Origin: Onchidella celtica
Lineage: Eukaryota; Mollusca; Gastropoda; Systellommatophora; Onchidiidae
NCBI GenBank assembly: GCA_963931925.1
Contig: OZ007579.1
Span: 47,722,271 to 47,786,270 of the forward strand
Direction of reading: 5' to 3'
Length of the DNA stretch: 64,000 nt
A program made the translations under genes and the position numbers. The notes beneath the pieces were generated by a model. It was not told where the DNA came from and did not search any database. It saw only the letters and a list, made by a program, of their open reading frames with translations. Shown here in pieces: positions 23,045 through 33,400 of this stretch. Positions within the stretch are counted from its first letter, which is position 1. The number at the start of each line of letters is the position of its first letter.

Positions 23045-23511
23045 CCCCACAGAGAGAGAAGGGGAGAGGGGGTCGCGTTAGACGGAAACAGGCCGGGAGT
23101 CTCAGCCAGTTTAAAATGAAAATAAATTGACTCGACCATGAATTATAAACACTGGCAGAGTCGAGAAAGGTAAATCTGGCAAATTCTAAGTACCAAGCCC
23201 AACCCTATGTGTAGAGCAGGATCACAATGGCACATGGATCGATGCAAAGACCATTACAATGTATTGTTATACCACAAATTCCTGCAGAATGTACAGATGT
23301 GACCATCATAATTTTGATTTTCGAGCTGAAACGTGTAAAGAAAGGCGAAGAGAGAAATTCTGATCATAATATTTCATTTCACTCGACAAAGTTTTAGGTG
23401 TTTTACATGTTCACCATCTAGCTGCACAGTTCGTATGATCAAATACCCGGAACGTCTTTGAACCCTCTGATCAATCAATGTGTCTACCTCATCCCACTGC
23501 TGGCTAGTCAT
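21083..23511 (-). CDS. Small stand-alone Smr-domain protein, three exons
   Basis: Minus-strand exons: 23511-23407, 22546-22357, 21225-21083. Acceptors read tttcag, cctcag and cccacag; donors are gtaaaa and gtgagt; frames join cleanly to give about 145 residues. Residues 72-145 form an Smr domain: LDTHSHT (78-84; the family motif is LDxH), helix AKAKYLLKKFL, then VYVITGWGRHS (107-117; the family motif is TGxG) and a helix SRIKNMVLEYL. Smr domains bind nucleic acid, and many nick DNA or cut RNA; in animals they occur in N4BP2-type proteins. Here the domain is almost the whole protein. The first exon assignment is least certain: its ATG directly follows an acceptor, so more 5' coding may exist upstream. 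The final two exons are solid. Confidence 0.7.
21345..21420 (+). repeat. Possible tRNA-like SINE head
   Basis: The segment tgagctggtagag resembles a pol III A box, and aagtcgagattccc 45 bases on resembles a degenerate B box. No stem structure. Weak call. Confidence 0.3.
22993..23045 (+). repeat. GATA then GA microsatellite
   Basis: Eight or so gata units followed by a ga run. It lies in the first intron of the Smr-domain gene. Confidence 0.95.
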
Positions 23512-23745
23512 CTGAAAGGAGCTCACACCTTTTACTCCGGCAAATTAACAAGGAACAAGAAAAAAAACACCTTATCTTAATGCCTTTGGTATTTTTTATA
23601 CACGTAATTCACAAATTCTCCACCTTTGAAAGCAAAAGGTTTTTTTTTTTTTTATTAACACTATGCACTCAAAATTTCTTCCGAATTCAAGCTTATTGCT
23701 CCAAATCTAGTGTCGCGCACCTTACGTCATTCGTAGTGCCCTTAT

Positions 23746-23800
23746 ATCAAAGTTACTAGATTGATAAGACCAGACACTCCCTTCTTCCGGCCTCTTAAAA
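23746..23800 (-). mobile_element. MITE family M1, end fragment
   Basis: The minus strand reads gggagtgtctggtcttatca, matching gggagtgtctgatcttatcg at the end of the M1 copy in mos intron 3. Only the end is recognisable. Confidence 0.45.
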
Positions 23801-24589
23801 TACCATTTCTGTCCGGTCCCGGGCACCGCCCACTTTTGGCGCGCAGAGCCAGCGCTTCGTACAATCAAATTGCATAGAAAATAAGACACAACACAGATCA
23901 GTGTCGCTTCCAGAGGCAGTTTCACCGTCAAAATATCTTTAAAATATGTAGTATCTAATTAATAATGAATTTTCCTATAAAGCAAAGCACAAAAAGGGCG
24001 GGTTAAGGAAGAAACAAGAGAGAGAGAAAGATTTTTCACGAGATGGCATAGGCATAGATCTATTAATGTGCGTGCGGCTTCCCCGGCCATTCTCGCGACA
24101 AGTTATTTTTAGCCTAACGACAGCACTTGGGACTTGACTGCTAGCGATTGTACTGCCAGCTATGCGCCTCTGGTGCAATGGTTGATGTGGTTCTCGACGG
24201 TGATGTTATTTTTCGTGACTTTAGGGAAGAAAAGGAAGAGGAGGAAGAACGAGAAGAAGGAAAATCCAAGGTTAGTATGTTATTGTTAAAACAGAAAGTC
24301 CTTTTAACGTTTTCAAAACCCTTCACAGTTCCCGCTATTGTTTACTTTCTTACTTGCATTTGCTGCTGGGAGACAGGGCGCGCGAGTTACGTCATAAACG
24401 GAAAATCCAGCCTCGGTCCTATGTTATTCCAAAAATATACTAGATCTATCTTCAGTGATCCGTATGGTAGTAAATTAATAAAATGTGTGTCGCATTATCA
24501 CATTCAAAAGGGAATAAAAAATAGCCAGAGGTTTCCTGCAACGTATTACTTTATCATTACAAAGTAAGCGACTTCCAGAAAGGTCTAGG

Positions 24590-24710
24590 GTAAAAGCTGA
24601 ACACTGAACAAAACTCGGCATTAAAAAGGCAGTTGTTTACATCTCCCAAGCACGAGAAAACCCCGAGCTGTCTCATCTTATCATTTCTAGTATCTTTGCT
24701 TATATTCAAC
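24590..24710 (+). mobile_element. MITE family M1, partial copy
   Basis: Contains gctgaacactgaacaaaa (compare gctgaacagtgaacaaaa in the mos intron 1 copy) and ends ctgtctcatcttatcatttc, the M1 terminal motif. The central part is largely missing. Confidence 0.5.
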
Positions 24711-24720
24711 GCCGTTCCTA

Positions 24721-24917
24721 AGGGTACAAACATAAAGGCCACCGAATTCTGTCACCGAGCCACTAGGCGCTTTAGGTGAGAAGAATTGCACTATATAAAC
24801 GGACCGAATCCAGGTGGGCTCTATGTGCAGTTGTTGAAATTATATAGTGCAATTCTTCTCACCTATAGCGCCTAGTGGCTCGGTGACAGAATTCGGTGGC
24901 CTCTATGTTTGTACCCT
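24721..24917. repeat. Near-perfect 78-bp-arm hairpin
   Basis: Left arm 24721-24798 and right arm 24841-24917 are reverse complements with few mismatches: agggtacaaacataaaggcc pairs with ggcctctatgtttgtaccct, and gagaagaattgcactatata pairs with tatatagtgcaattcttctc. The loop is ~42 bp. Probably a foldback MITE, directly next to the element at 24.93 kb. Confidence 0.85.
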
Positions 24918-24926
24918 AAAGCTATA

Positions 24927-25277
24927 GGCCTAAACATAGTGGACACGGCTACCTCACGTCCTTTTCACGTGACCTGATGTCCCGTTGACGAGTTCCCGTG
25001 AGATCCCGCGAGGTCTTATTTATCGCTACCAAAATAATGCGTTGGCGCCACAGTGGTTACCTCGCGTCAGTGAAAGATGAATTGAAGAGATGCAAAAGCG
25101 GCCAGTATACGACAGGACCAACAACAATCATTGCCATAGAGTGAGATTGGAGAAAAGCTGAATTTGGATGGTTATTGACATTGTTTTTAATCCATCTTTT
25201 GTTTATCTATTCACTTTCTCGCACGCTTCCTCTCTCTCTCTCTCATTCTCTCTCTCTCTCTCTCTAGCCTCTGACTG

Positions 25278-25335
<58 letters not shown>

Positions 25336-25628
25336 GCCTCTGACTGTCTCTCTCTCTCTCTCTCTGCACCTCTGTCTCTGTCTCTCCTTTGTTACCTTTC
25401 TCTCTCTCTCTCCTCATATCTTGATCTTTGATTTTGAAGCAGCACTGCATTTATTTGTCTCCTATTTTGTCAATTTAACAAGGTTTAATGTGAATTCTTT
25501 AATCATAAAAAGCAATATCATCACGTTAACGAGACACCAACGAGCGCCACTCTGTTCGTAGCTCTCTTCTCATTAACGAGACTACACCGTAACGTGCAGA
25601 AAACGGGTCCCACTGTGTTGAGCCTTAA
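24927..25628 (+). mobile_element. TIR element, copy A
   Basis: Starts gcctaaacatagtggacacg and ends cccactgtgttgagccttaa, inverted copies of the ends of the element at 29.09-29.75 kb. Its first ~140 bp (through gatcccgcgaggtcttattt and cgctaccaaaataatgcgtt) is the reverse complement of the last ~150 bp of that element. A large CT microsatellite is embedded. No transposase. Confidence 0.65.
25226..25413 (+). repeat. CT microsatellite
   Basis: About 190 bp of ct repeats with short interruptions reading cctctgactg. It produces Ser/Leu and Arg/Glu pseudo-frames on the two strands. Confidence 0.95.
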
Positions 25629-25825
25629 CATTACTTCCTCGCCACTTCTCCTTCCTCGATAAAATGTTGGAAATGTGACGTATGCTGTGGTGTAGTAAAT
25701 AAAATAAAATCAAATCAAAACGAACAAATATTGCTTTGTTCGCAGCAAATGAGCTTAGTTAACTACTAAAAGGAACATTATAACGTACAATAACAGAGTA
25801 ACTAAGAGAGGGCATGATGCACAAA

Positions 25826-28800
25826 CGCCCGTGCAGATGCGGGGCTCTCTTGTAGAAGAGGGACAGCAGAGAATACATCTGACGTGATACTGCGTGTCGT
25901 AAGAGGCGACTAAAGGTGCAAAGGTCCTGGTCTCCCGAGAAGAGCCAGTTGGCGGTGGGCCAACTACCCACCCTGTAAAAATAAACCAGTTACAGAAACA
26001 CAAGCAAATACTTCAAATCAGTCTTTTATCTTGGGAGAAGGGGGAGCATCTGCACCTGTAGATTCAATGAAGGACAATGGACAAAGCCGAAAGGACGCCA
26101 CTGGCCCGACTGCTCCTTCATCAAGCAAGTCACTCCGGAGTGCGTCGTGGAATGTCCGCTCCATGTATGAAGCAGGAAAGAGTGCCCAGGTTACAATGGA
26201 GATGAGGCGATACAGACTGCACATACTTGGAGTTAGCGAGACCCGCTGGATACAGTCCGGATTGAAACAACTTAATACTGGGGAAAAGATTTTGTATTCT
26301 GGAAGGGAGGACAAAAAGCATACAGAAGGAGTAGCGATCATCTTGAGCAAGCACGCCCAGAGGTCACTGAGGGGATGGGAACCCTATGGAAGGAGAATTA
26401 TATTGGCATCATTTACTACTAAGAACAAGAACATCAACATGAACATTGTGCAGATATACGCCCCAACAAATGAAGCAACCGATGAGGACAAGGACGATTT
26501 CTACAACCAGCTTCAGGAAATAGTTGACACACTGCCAAGAAAAGATGTGAACATTATAATGGGAGATGCCAATGCCAAGATAGGACAGGACAATACTGGG
26601 TATGAGGACATTATGGGGTGCAATGGTTTAGGACAAATGAATGAGAATGGAGAGCGGTTTGCAAGTTTCTGCGCATTTAACAGCTATGTGATTGGAGGTT
26701 CAGTATTCCCACACAAGAGGATCCATAAGGCCACTTGGATTTCACCGGATGGAGTAACTGAAAATCAGATTGACCACTTTTGCATCACCCGACGATTCAG
26801 ACGCTCACTAGAGGATGTCATAGTACAGAGAGGAGCAGATGTTGGATCTGACCATCACATGCTGCTGGCAAGACTCAAACTCCGCCTCAAGAAACAAGGT
26901 ACCAGAGCAGGAACAAAGAGGAGAAAGTTTCAAGTGAGCCTTCTGGATGGAGACAAGAAGGAAGAGTTCCAGCTGACACTGAGGAATAGATTCAAACCCC
27001 TTGTTGACCTCGAAGAGACAGTAGATTTGGAGACTCACTGGGCTAAGGTAAAAGGAGTATTTACATCGACATGTCAGGATGTTATTGGGGAAAAGAAAGT
27101 GGAACACAAGGAATGGATCAGTCAAAAATCACTGGACTTGATAAGGATAAGAAGAGACCTAAAAGAACGGGTAAATGCAAGTCGTACAAGAAGCTCAAGA
27201 GTTGGTAACCAGGAAGAGTACCGAGCATCAGCTAAAGAGGTCAAAAAATCAATTAAAAAAGACAAAGAGGAGTTCATAGGAATGTTAGCAGAGAAAGCAG
27301 AGAAGGCAGCAACAGGAGGACACATGAGGATCCTCTACCAGACTACAAAGACTCTTGCTGGAAAATATGGAAAACCTGAAGTTCCTGTCAAGGATTACAA
27401 CAGGAAGGCTATTTTTGGAAAGGAAGCTCAGGCAAAAAGATGGATAGAACATTTTAACAGCCTCTTGAACAGACCTCCACCAAGCAACCCACCCGACATT
27501 CTACCCGCAAGAAATGATTTACCGATCAGTTGCGACCCTCCGACTAAAGCAGAGATTAATGATGCCATAAAGCAGTTAAATCGAGGCAAGGCAGCTGGAC
27601 CAGACCAGATCCCACCAGAGGCGCTGAAGGCAGATGCTGCTGGGGCTGCAGAGGGTCTGCACTCACTATTCTCGAGGATTTGGATCGGAGGCAAGTTTCC
27701 AAAGGACTGGAAGGAAGGACACCTCGTGAAGCTCCCAAAAAAAGGGGACCTCAGCAATTGTAGTAACTACAGAGGAATCACACTTCTCTCCATCCCAGGA
27801 AAGGTTTTCAATCGGATTATTCTCAAGCGAATACAGAATGCAACAGACCAAAAACTTCGCGAGGAGCAAGCTGGTTTCAGGAGTAATCGATCAACCACCG
27901 ACCAGATCGCCACGCTGAGAATCATAGTAGAGCAGTCGCTAGAGTGGAACTCCCAACTGATAGTGAACTTCCTTGACTACGAGAAGGCCTTTGATAGCAT
28001 CGATAGAGAAACACTGTGGAGAATATTGAGACATTATGGAATCCCAGAGAAGATGGTGAATCTTATCAAGAGCATGTACGAGGGGACAAGTTGCAGAGTC
28101 GTACATGATGGTGAGCTTACTGACAGCTTTGATATCAAGACGGGTGTTAGGCAGGGTTGTTTGCTGTCCCCATTTCTGTTTATCCTGGTGATTGATTGGC
28201 TTATGAAAGAAACCACCAGTGGAGGAAGAAATGGCATACAATGGACCCCATGGACACAGCTGGACGATCTAGATTTTGCAGATGACTTGGCACTATTGTC
28301 GCACACACACGACCAGATGCAAGCAAAGACTACAGCTCTAAACAAAATTTCAGAATCTATTGGATTGAGGATACATCCTGCGAAGTCGAAGGTCCTAAAA
28401 ATTGTTGCACCCCTAAGCGAACAAGTCACAGTAGGAGATCAACCACTGGAAGATGTAGAGTCCTTCTGCTATCTTGGTAGTATCATTGACAATAAGGGAG
28501 GAACAGAGGCAGAAGTCAAAGCACGAATTGGAAAGGCACAGGCAGCTTTCACATCCTTAAGCAAGATTTGGAGAACCAAGGATATATCTCTAAAAACAAA
28601 GCTGAGGATATTCAACTCGAACGTGAAGTCAGTCCTGTTGTATGGATGTGAGACCTGGAATGCGTCCCAGGCCTGCATAAAGAGAATCCAAGTTTTCATC
28701 AACAGATGTTTGAGGAAGCTACTTAAGATCAGATGGACAGACAAGGTCAGCAATGAAATTGTATGGAAAAGAACAAGACAGAACCCAGTCAGAGAGGAAA

Positions 28801-29068
28801 TTGGTAGGAGGCGATGGAGATGGATCGGCCACACTCTCAGGAGGCCAGGAAACAGCATCACGAAGAAGGTATTGGACTGGAATCCCCAGGGCAAGAGATC
28901 AAGAGGAAGGCCGCGCGGAACGTGGAGAAGAGCCAGAGAAAATGATGTGCAACGAAGCGGAAAGACTTGGAATAATGTAAAGAGGCTGGCCCATGATAGA
29001 GAGGGATGGAAGGTGTTTGTTGGTGGCCTATACCCTGATCCAGGGTGAGAAAGGCAATGATGATGATG
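25826..29068 (+). mobile_element. RTE-clade LINE, near full length
   Basis: Bounded by the repeat atgatgcacaaa at 25814-25825 and 29069-29080, a plausible target-site duplication; its first bases overlap the ATG-repeat tail, so at least 8 bp is informative. The 5' leader includes a gtgggccaactacccaccct motif typical of RTE-type leaders. One long frame follows, then a very short 3' UTR and a tail of (ATG) units, as is usual in the RTE clade. The single frame without stops points to a recent insertion. Confidence 0.8.
26067..29048 (+). CDS. RTE-type endonuclease-reverse transcriptase
   Basis: 993 residues from the first ATG; the frame is also open upstream, so an earlier start is possible. The N-terminal third is an AP-like (EEP) endonuclease: SWNVRSM near 28, SETRW (Glu58), MGDANAK (Asp167, Asn169) and SDHH (261-264). 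The reverse transcriptase spans about 490-780: LSNCSNYRGITLL, EEQAGFR, FLDYEKAFDS (Asp637), GVRQGCLLSP, and the catalytic FADD (737-740). The C-terminal part has an RRWRWIGH segment and a basic GKRSRGRPRG stretch common in RTE proteins. It would nick target DNA and prime reverse transcription of its own RNA. All recognised catalytic residues are present. An antisense open frame of ~200 codons over its 3' end is a shadow. Confidence 0.9.
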   Translation: MKDNGQSRKDATGPTAPSSSKSLRSASWNVRSMYEAGKSAQVTMEMRRYRLHILGVSETRWIQSGLKQLNTGEKILYSGREDKKHTEGVAIILSKHAQRSLRGWEPYGRRIILASFTTKNKNINMNIVQIYAPTNEATDEDKDDFYNQLQEIVDTLPRKDVNIIMGDANAKIGQDNTGYEDIMGCNGLGQMNENGERFASFCAFNSYVIGGSVFPHKRIHKATWISPDGVTENQIDHFCITRRFRRSLEDVIVQRGADVGSDHHMLLARLKLRLKKQGTRAGTKRRKFQVSLLDGDKKEEFQLTLRNRFKPLVDLEETVDLETHWAKVKGVFTSTCQDVIGEKKVEHKEWISQKSLDLIRIRRDLKERVNASRTRSSRVGNQEEYRASAKEVKKSIKKDKEEFIGMLAEKAEKAATGGHMRILYQTTKTLAGKYGKPEVPVKDYNRKAIFGKEAQAKRWIEHFNSLLNRPPPSNPPDILPARNDLPISCDPPTKAEINDAIKQLNRGKAAGPDQIPPEALKADAAGAAEGLHSLFSRIWIGGKFPKDWKEGHLVKLPKKGDLSNCSNYRGITLLSIPGKVFNRIILKRIQNATDQKLREEQAGFRSNRSTTDQIATLRIIVEQSLEWNSQLIVNFLDYEKAFDSIDRETLWRILRHYGIPEKMVNLIKSMYEGTSCRVVHDGELTDSFDIKTGVRQGCLLSPFLFILVIDWLMKETTSGGRNGIQWTPWTQLDDLDFADDLALLSHTHDQMQAKTTALNKISESIGLRIHPAKSKVLKIVAPLSEQVTVGDQPLEDVESFCYLGSIIDNKGGTEAEVKARIGKAQAAFTSLSKIWRTKDISLKTKLRIFNSNVKSVLLYGCETWNASQACIKRIQVFINRCLRKLLKIRWTDKVSNEIVWKRTRQNPVREEIGRRRWRWIGHTLRRPGNSITKKVLDWNPQGKRSRGRPRGTWRRARENDVQRSGKTWNNVKRLAHDREGWKVFVGGLYPDPG

Positions 29069-29087
29069 ATGATGCACAAAGTGACTA

Positions 29088-29752
29088 AAGGTTCAAACAC
29101 AGTAGACACGGCTATTTCACGTGACGTTGTTGTCCCTTTGACGTGAAGTGAGGATACACAGTGGGCCATTTTGTACGCGCTGTCGTGTCATGACCTTGAC
29201 TAGCCTTGAGAGAGAGGTCGGCGCAAAATGGCCACCGAGATGGAAGGAGTGAAACTTATGTTATTGTATTGGCTAAAAAGAAGACGCTTCTACCGAAGGC
29301 GATATTGAGTTCAACAAATATTTCAACGACGAAATACTTTTGGAGAATTTCATCATCTCATCGATGAAGTTCTCAACGATGACTAGAAATGTATATCTTA
29401 TATAAGAATGAAACCTGCAATATTTTCTTTGCTACTGGACAAGGTTGGACCCAGAATAGAAAAACGTGAAACCAATTTTTGGAAACCTTTATTATAGTGT
29501 ATAGAATACACTGCAAGCTGTGAGAAAGACTGGAGGTTTTTAGTGCAACCATAAAAAGCTCACGTGAGAATTTTGTCCCGTAAGGTAGTCGGGAGACGAG
29601 AAACTGGCGCGAGGTAACCACTGTGGCTCCAATGCATTATTTTGGTAGCGATAAATAAGACCTCGCGGGATCTCACGGGAACTCTCGTCAACGGGACGTT
29701 AGAAGAGGTGAAAAAGACGTGAGGTAGCCATGTTCACTGTGTTTGAACCTTA
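29088..29752 (-). mobile_element. TIR element, copy B (opposite to copy A)
   Basis: Starts aaggttcaaacacagtagac and ends tcactgtgtttgaacctt, giving ~15-bp terminal inverted repeats. Its right end (29590-29750) is the reverse complement of the start of copy A. Before the LINE inserted, copies A and B lay only about 200 bp apart in opposite orientation. Confidence 0.65.
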
Positions 29753-30049
29753 ACAGTAATCACGATCACGATGATGATGTTGTATAGTAGTAGTAGAACT
29801 GATAATAATGATGGTAGGCGATAAGAAATTGCAAATTTTCAATCTCAGAGGCTGGGTGAGAATTGAAAGCTATACCCATAGGACAGCAATTCATTTTGTT
29901 ATACATGTATTTCTCTTCTAACTTGGCTTGCTTTAGATTTTGACGATAATAGGTGATAATAAATGAAATATTAAATGCTATGAAAACCAAGATTTTAGAG
30001 GATACTGTTGCTCATAGCATAGTGTGGTTATATATATAATGCTATGGCA

Positions 30050-30635
30050 GCCCTGGATCTGTTGGATCCACAATCACAGATTAAGAAAATTCATTATTTT
30101 TGTTTTACTCGAAGTATGGGTCTGAGGTGACCCACATTAATAGATTAGGAAGGTTCGTTACTTTTTACTATATCATTATTCTGAGTATGGGTCAAAAGCG
30201 ACCCACGATAGTAGAATGCGTATTCTAAGAACTGCACGTAGCCTATATTATATATATATCAACCGCATTATTAATTGCTCGACAGTAAGACATCACGGCT
30301 AATCTACTATCGTGGGTCATAGGGAGCCACGGGGTGGTTTTAATTCTGTAATTAATCAACCAGGTGGACCTGATCACTGAAATTTGATGTACTCTCCTAA
30401 CATGTCATGAGTTAAAAGGTCATCGGATCATTTGCGGACATGGGTCATCAGGGAACTGACCACTGACCACTGTTTTGGTCTACGCGCATTCTACTGTGGA
30501 GGGTCAGATCTGACCCAGACTTGTCATATAGCGATATATTTTTCCACAACGCAATCTACTATTGTGGGTCGCCCCTGACCCATACTCGTCATATAGCAAT
30601 GTAATCTTCCACATCGCTTTCTGCTATCGAGGGTC
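30050..30635. repeat. GGGTC-motif repeat cluster
   Basis: At least six copies, in both orientations, of a motif combining gtatgggtc, gacccac(g)atagtaga and gtcatatagc. Positions near 30115, 30187, 30303, 30490, 30553 and 30617. Several pairs form short hairpins. Probably remnants of one MITE family. Confidence 0.6.
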
Positions 30636-30643
30636 CCTGCAAC

Positions 30644-31717
30644 CAGGGGCGATGCTTCTTCATAATCAAATAATCAGTGATTACCCTTCGAATATTAATT
30701 CTAGAATTACTACGCTTTTCAGATCGAGTCCAACTCCAAGTCAGTTCAGCATTCTATTCTACCTTGCTATTTTGGGTTTGTTGTTATAATCTAACACCCC
30801 TCACCGAAAAGCATCTTTGTAGGGACTTACACCATATGCATTGGTCCAAAATCAGTGATTAACAAAGACGAAGAAGTCTTGACTACACCCAGAAGCGAGC
30901 TTGAGCATAGTCTGTTTTCTTCAAAGCGGCGCCGCAGACAGCAAAATAGTGGCGGAAAAAATAGGTTTAAAATCAAGGTTTGACCTGATTTTACGTACTT
31001 ATGTAGGTTTTTCACTATGCGGTCGTTTTCATCCCAATCGAGAGGTAAAGAGTAGAGTGAAAGAGTTTGTGTGGATCTTTTTTTTTGTTTTTGTTTGTTT
31101 GAGGTAATCTAAGAATAATTTACTCTAGGCACAGCAAGAGCTATCAAAGAATAATAATTACATGTATTATAGTCTAGATCTAGATATAACTGTGATCAAA
31201 ATCAGTCGAACGTATTAAGATTAATAAGAACATCAATTCACTTGATAGGTCGCTCGAACCTAAACCGCAACGGCAGATAGCCACTTCTCCGAAATCGCTA
31301 CACATTGTTGTGTCACAGAGATGCCATTTAAGCACTTTCTACCATTTAATGTTAATGGGTCCTTTCCGAGAAACTTTATGAGATGGTAGAATAACAAAAT
31401 CTCTGGCTATGAATATGACAATATAAACGTGCTGTTCAAATTATACTTTAAAAAATGGGTGAAAAATATGCGTTTATAAGTCTGTTAGTATGAATGAATA
31501 GTTTTTCAGATTAGTTTGGCTTGTAAATTGCTGCTTTCCTGTCATGTTGACAAGAATAGTCCGCTCTTCAGATTTTTGCAGTGCCTAGCAACCGTTTCAT
31601 TGTTTTAGTCGCTGCATTTATAATTATGTACATATGATGTAGCGATACGTCCTATTATGAGGATCTTACTAGCTTAAATTCTGATTACCCTCTGCATAGG
31701 GCCGCGCTTCGCCCCTG
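30644..31717. mobile_element. hAT-like element, copy 1, 8-bp duplication
   Basis: Begins CAGGGGCGATGCTTC and ends GCGCTTCGCCCCTG (terminal inverted repeats), flanked by the perfect direct repeat cctgcaac at 30636-30643 and 31718-31725. An 8-bp duplication with CAGGG ends is the hAT signature. It shares most of its length with the element at 39.76 kb but carries about 200 bp extra (30785-30990). No transposase frame, so non-autonomous. Confidence 0.85.
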
Positions 31718-32272
31718 CCTGCAACTGTTGCCACGACAATAGAATAGGAAGAAAAAATGCAGCAATACGGCAATAATGTGTAAATTGAAACATACAGGTG
31801 TACACATGTAAAAGAAATTCGTGCATTCACTTTTTGTCTCTGTGTGTGTATGTGAGTTTCTAAAAACTCAGTAAAGCCACCATTCATCCTGCGCAGTACA
31901 ATTAGCACATAGAAATTCACAGAAATTATTTGAAAAGATAATTATTTTATGGTACTAATTTCACTTCAGTGATACCATGTTTTTCTATCATTCATTCACA
32001 GGCAGTGTGAATATCCTCTCCTCTTTCTGCCCCCTCTCCTAGTTCCTCCTGTAGTCGTGAGGTTCCTAGCTGAACTGGCTTTCCTTCCTTTATGTCTAAG
32101 TGAATGGCACTTTCCTGAATCACAGTCTTCGCTTCTCAGATACAGTTTCTTTGCATTGGGCGCCTTCCTCACATGCAGCCGGTGCAATCTGGAATTCAGT
32201 GCGTTTCCCAGTTGCTGATCTTTTGTAAGTGGGGAAATTTCCCCGCATGGCTGCTGCTGCTGAGGCTTTGTC

Positions 32273-32800
32273 TTATATCATAGGCCATCTTCTTGTCTTC
32301 CGCTTTATGCTTGTGGCGTGTACGAGTCGGTACATGATTAGCGTGATTGTAGCACAAAACGGTTTCTGATTTCGATTTTTTCTTATCTGTAATGTCAACC
32401 TCTTTGTGCAGGTCTCAGAGGATAGCATTTTTTTTAAGCAAGGCCAACCTTTTTTTGAAAGCTTGAAAGCCAAGAGTGATTCTCCGTTTTTAGGGTACCT
32501 TCTCACTGGGGAATTCAGCCAGGAGGAAAGACTTGTTCCTACGTGCTCTGCCCTTCAAGAGTCCCACGAGTAAAATAAAATATCCATAATAATGTTTCCA
32601 ACTGTCTTTGCAAAGGGAGACACGAGTTCAAATGCAATGTTCTCTCGAGATTGATTTCCCACTTTCAGCATTCCAAGGTAAAGCTTCACAATATGGAGAT
32701 GTACTGTTTCTGCATCACAAACCCAGAATAATTTGGATTTTTTAAAATTGGTTTTGGTTTTCAATTTTTTTTTAGTTGCTTTGTGTCGCTGACTGCTCAC
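32273..32800 (-). other. Unrecognised lysine-rich open frames
   Basis: Two minus-strand frames (32800-32555, 81 codons; 32506-32273, 77 codons) are rich in Lys/Arg, and a third lies at 32187-31996. I recognise no domain. They may be a decayed transposase or retrocopy broken by frameshifts, or chance. No splice sites or poly(A) signal stand out. Confidence 0.25.
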
Positions 32801-32955
32801 CTCTGATTTCTTATTTTCATGAGCACAAGACGCCTAGCACTTGATGCCGGCCGATTTATTCATTTAAACTACTCGACATGTTCTCTGCTAAAATTAGAAG
32901 TCAGGAATATCCTGCGGCCTTACAATGATCTCATTTGGATTGTGATCATTAAATT

Positions 32956-33152
32956 CAGAAGGAGTACCATATTATATGAGTTACACAACTTTACCTATGT
33001 AAAGTTCTGTGTGGTCGAATCTCTCATTTACTACAAAAATACCTACCTAGAGGACTAACTTGCCGGGGGCGCCGCCCACGTGCGACCTCTTGCACACGAG
33101 GGGTCCTAAAGCGGCGGCCTTGTAATACCCCTGTTGTGCAACTCAAATGGAA
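32956..33152. mobile_element. Small MITE, family X copy 3 (most complete)
   Basis: Begins gaaggagtaccatattatat with gagttacacaac and ends gtgcaactcaaatggaacttc, matching inverted ends. The interior (ctacctagaggactaacttg, ccgggggcgccgcccacgtg) also occurs in both palindrome arms at 39.12-39.25 and 56.04-56.16 kb. Confidence 0.6.
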
Positions 33153-33338
33153 CTTCTCCCATAAATTTTACAGCCTTTACTGTTTACTCCAATAAATTGT
33201 TTACTGATTAAAATTTGTTTATTTTTCTAAACCGACCATTATAATGGCCATCCATTGCTTTGGGAATTAAAAGTCTTTATCCGCCAATACTTGTTTTGGT
33301 GATGTTTATTTTGGAAAACCATCCTTTATATATACAGG

Positions 33339-33400
33339 GTCCACAGTAGCATGATGGTTAGCATCTTCGCCTGTGAATTGGGAGACTGTGGTTTGATTAT
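33339..33400 (+). repeat. tRNA-Asp-like SINE head
   Basis: The text tccacagtagcatgatggtt, agcatcttcgcctgtgaatt, gggagactgtggtttgatta follows the layout of eukaryotic tRNA-Asp (TAGTATAGTGGTTAGTAT...CGCCTGTCA...GGGAGAC...GGTTCGATTCC). The anticodon loop and acceptor pairing are lost and the B box is mutated, so this is a SINE or tRNA pseudogene, not a functional tRNA. It is followed by an AT-rich ataataat stretch. Confidence 0.6.

Noticed and set aside
23722-23931. 69-codon minus-strand frame with a hydrophobic start, as a first exon of the Smr gene
   Set aside because: Its C-terminal third is the end of a MITE, and no suitable donor joins it to the exon at 23511.
24721-24917. Hairpin as a transcription terminator
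   Set aside because: The arms are ~78 bp with no T tract, and the setting is eukaryotic and flanked by transposon ends.
25168-25450. Ser/Leu-rich and Arg/Glu-rich frames on the two strands
   Set aside because: They are translations of the CT microsatellite.
28469-29077. 202-codon minus-strand frame over the LINE 3' end
   Set aside because: It is antisense to the conserved RT C-terminal coding sequence with no known domain; a shadow frame.
33339-33400. tRNA-Asp gene
   Set aside because: Box order matches, but the acceptor stem, anticodon loop and B box are degraded.
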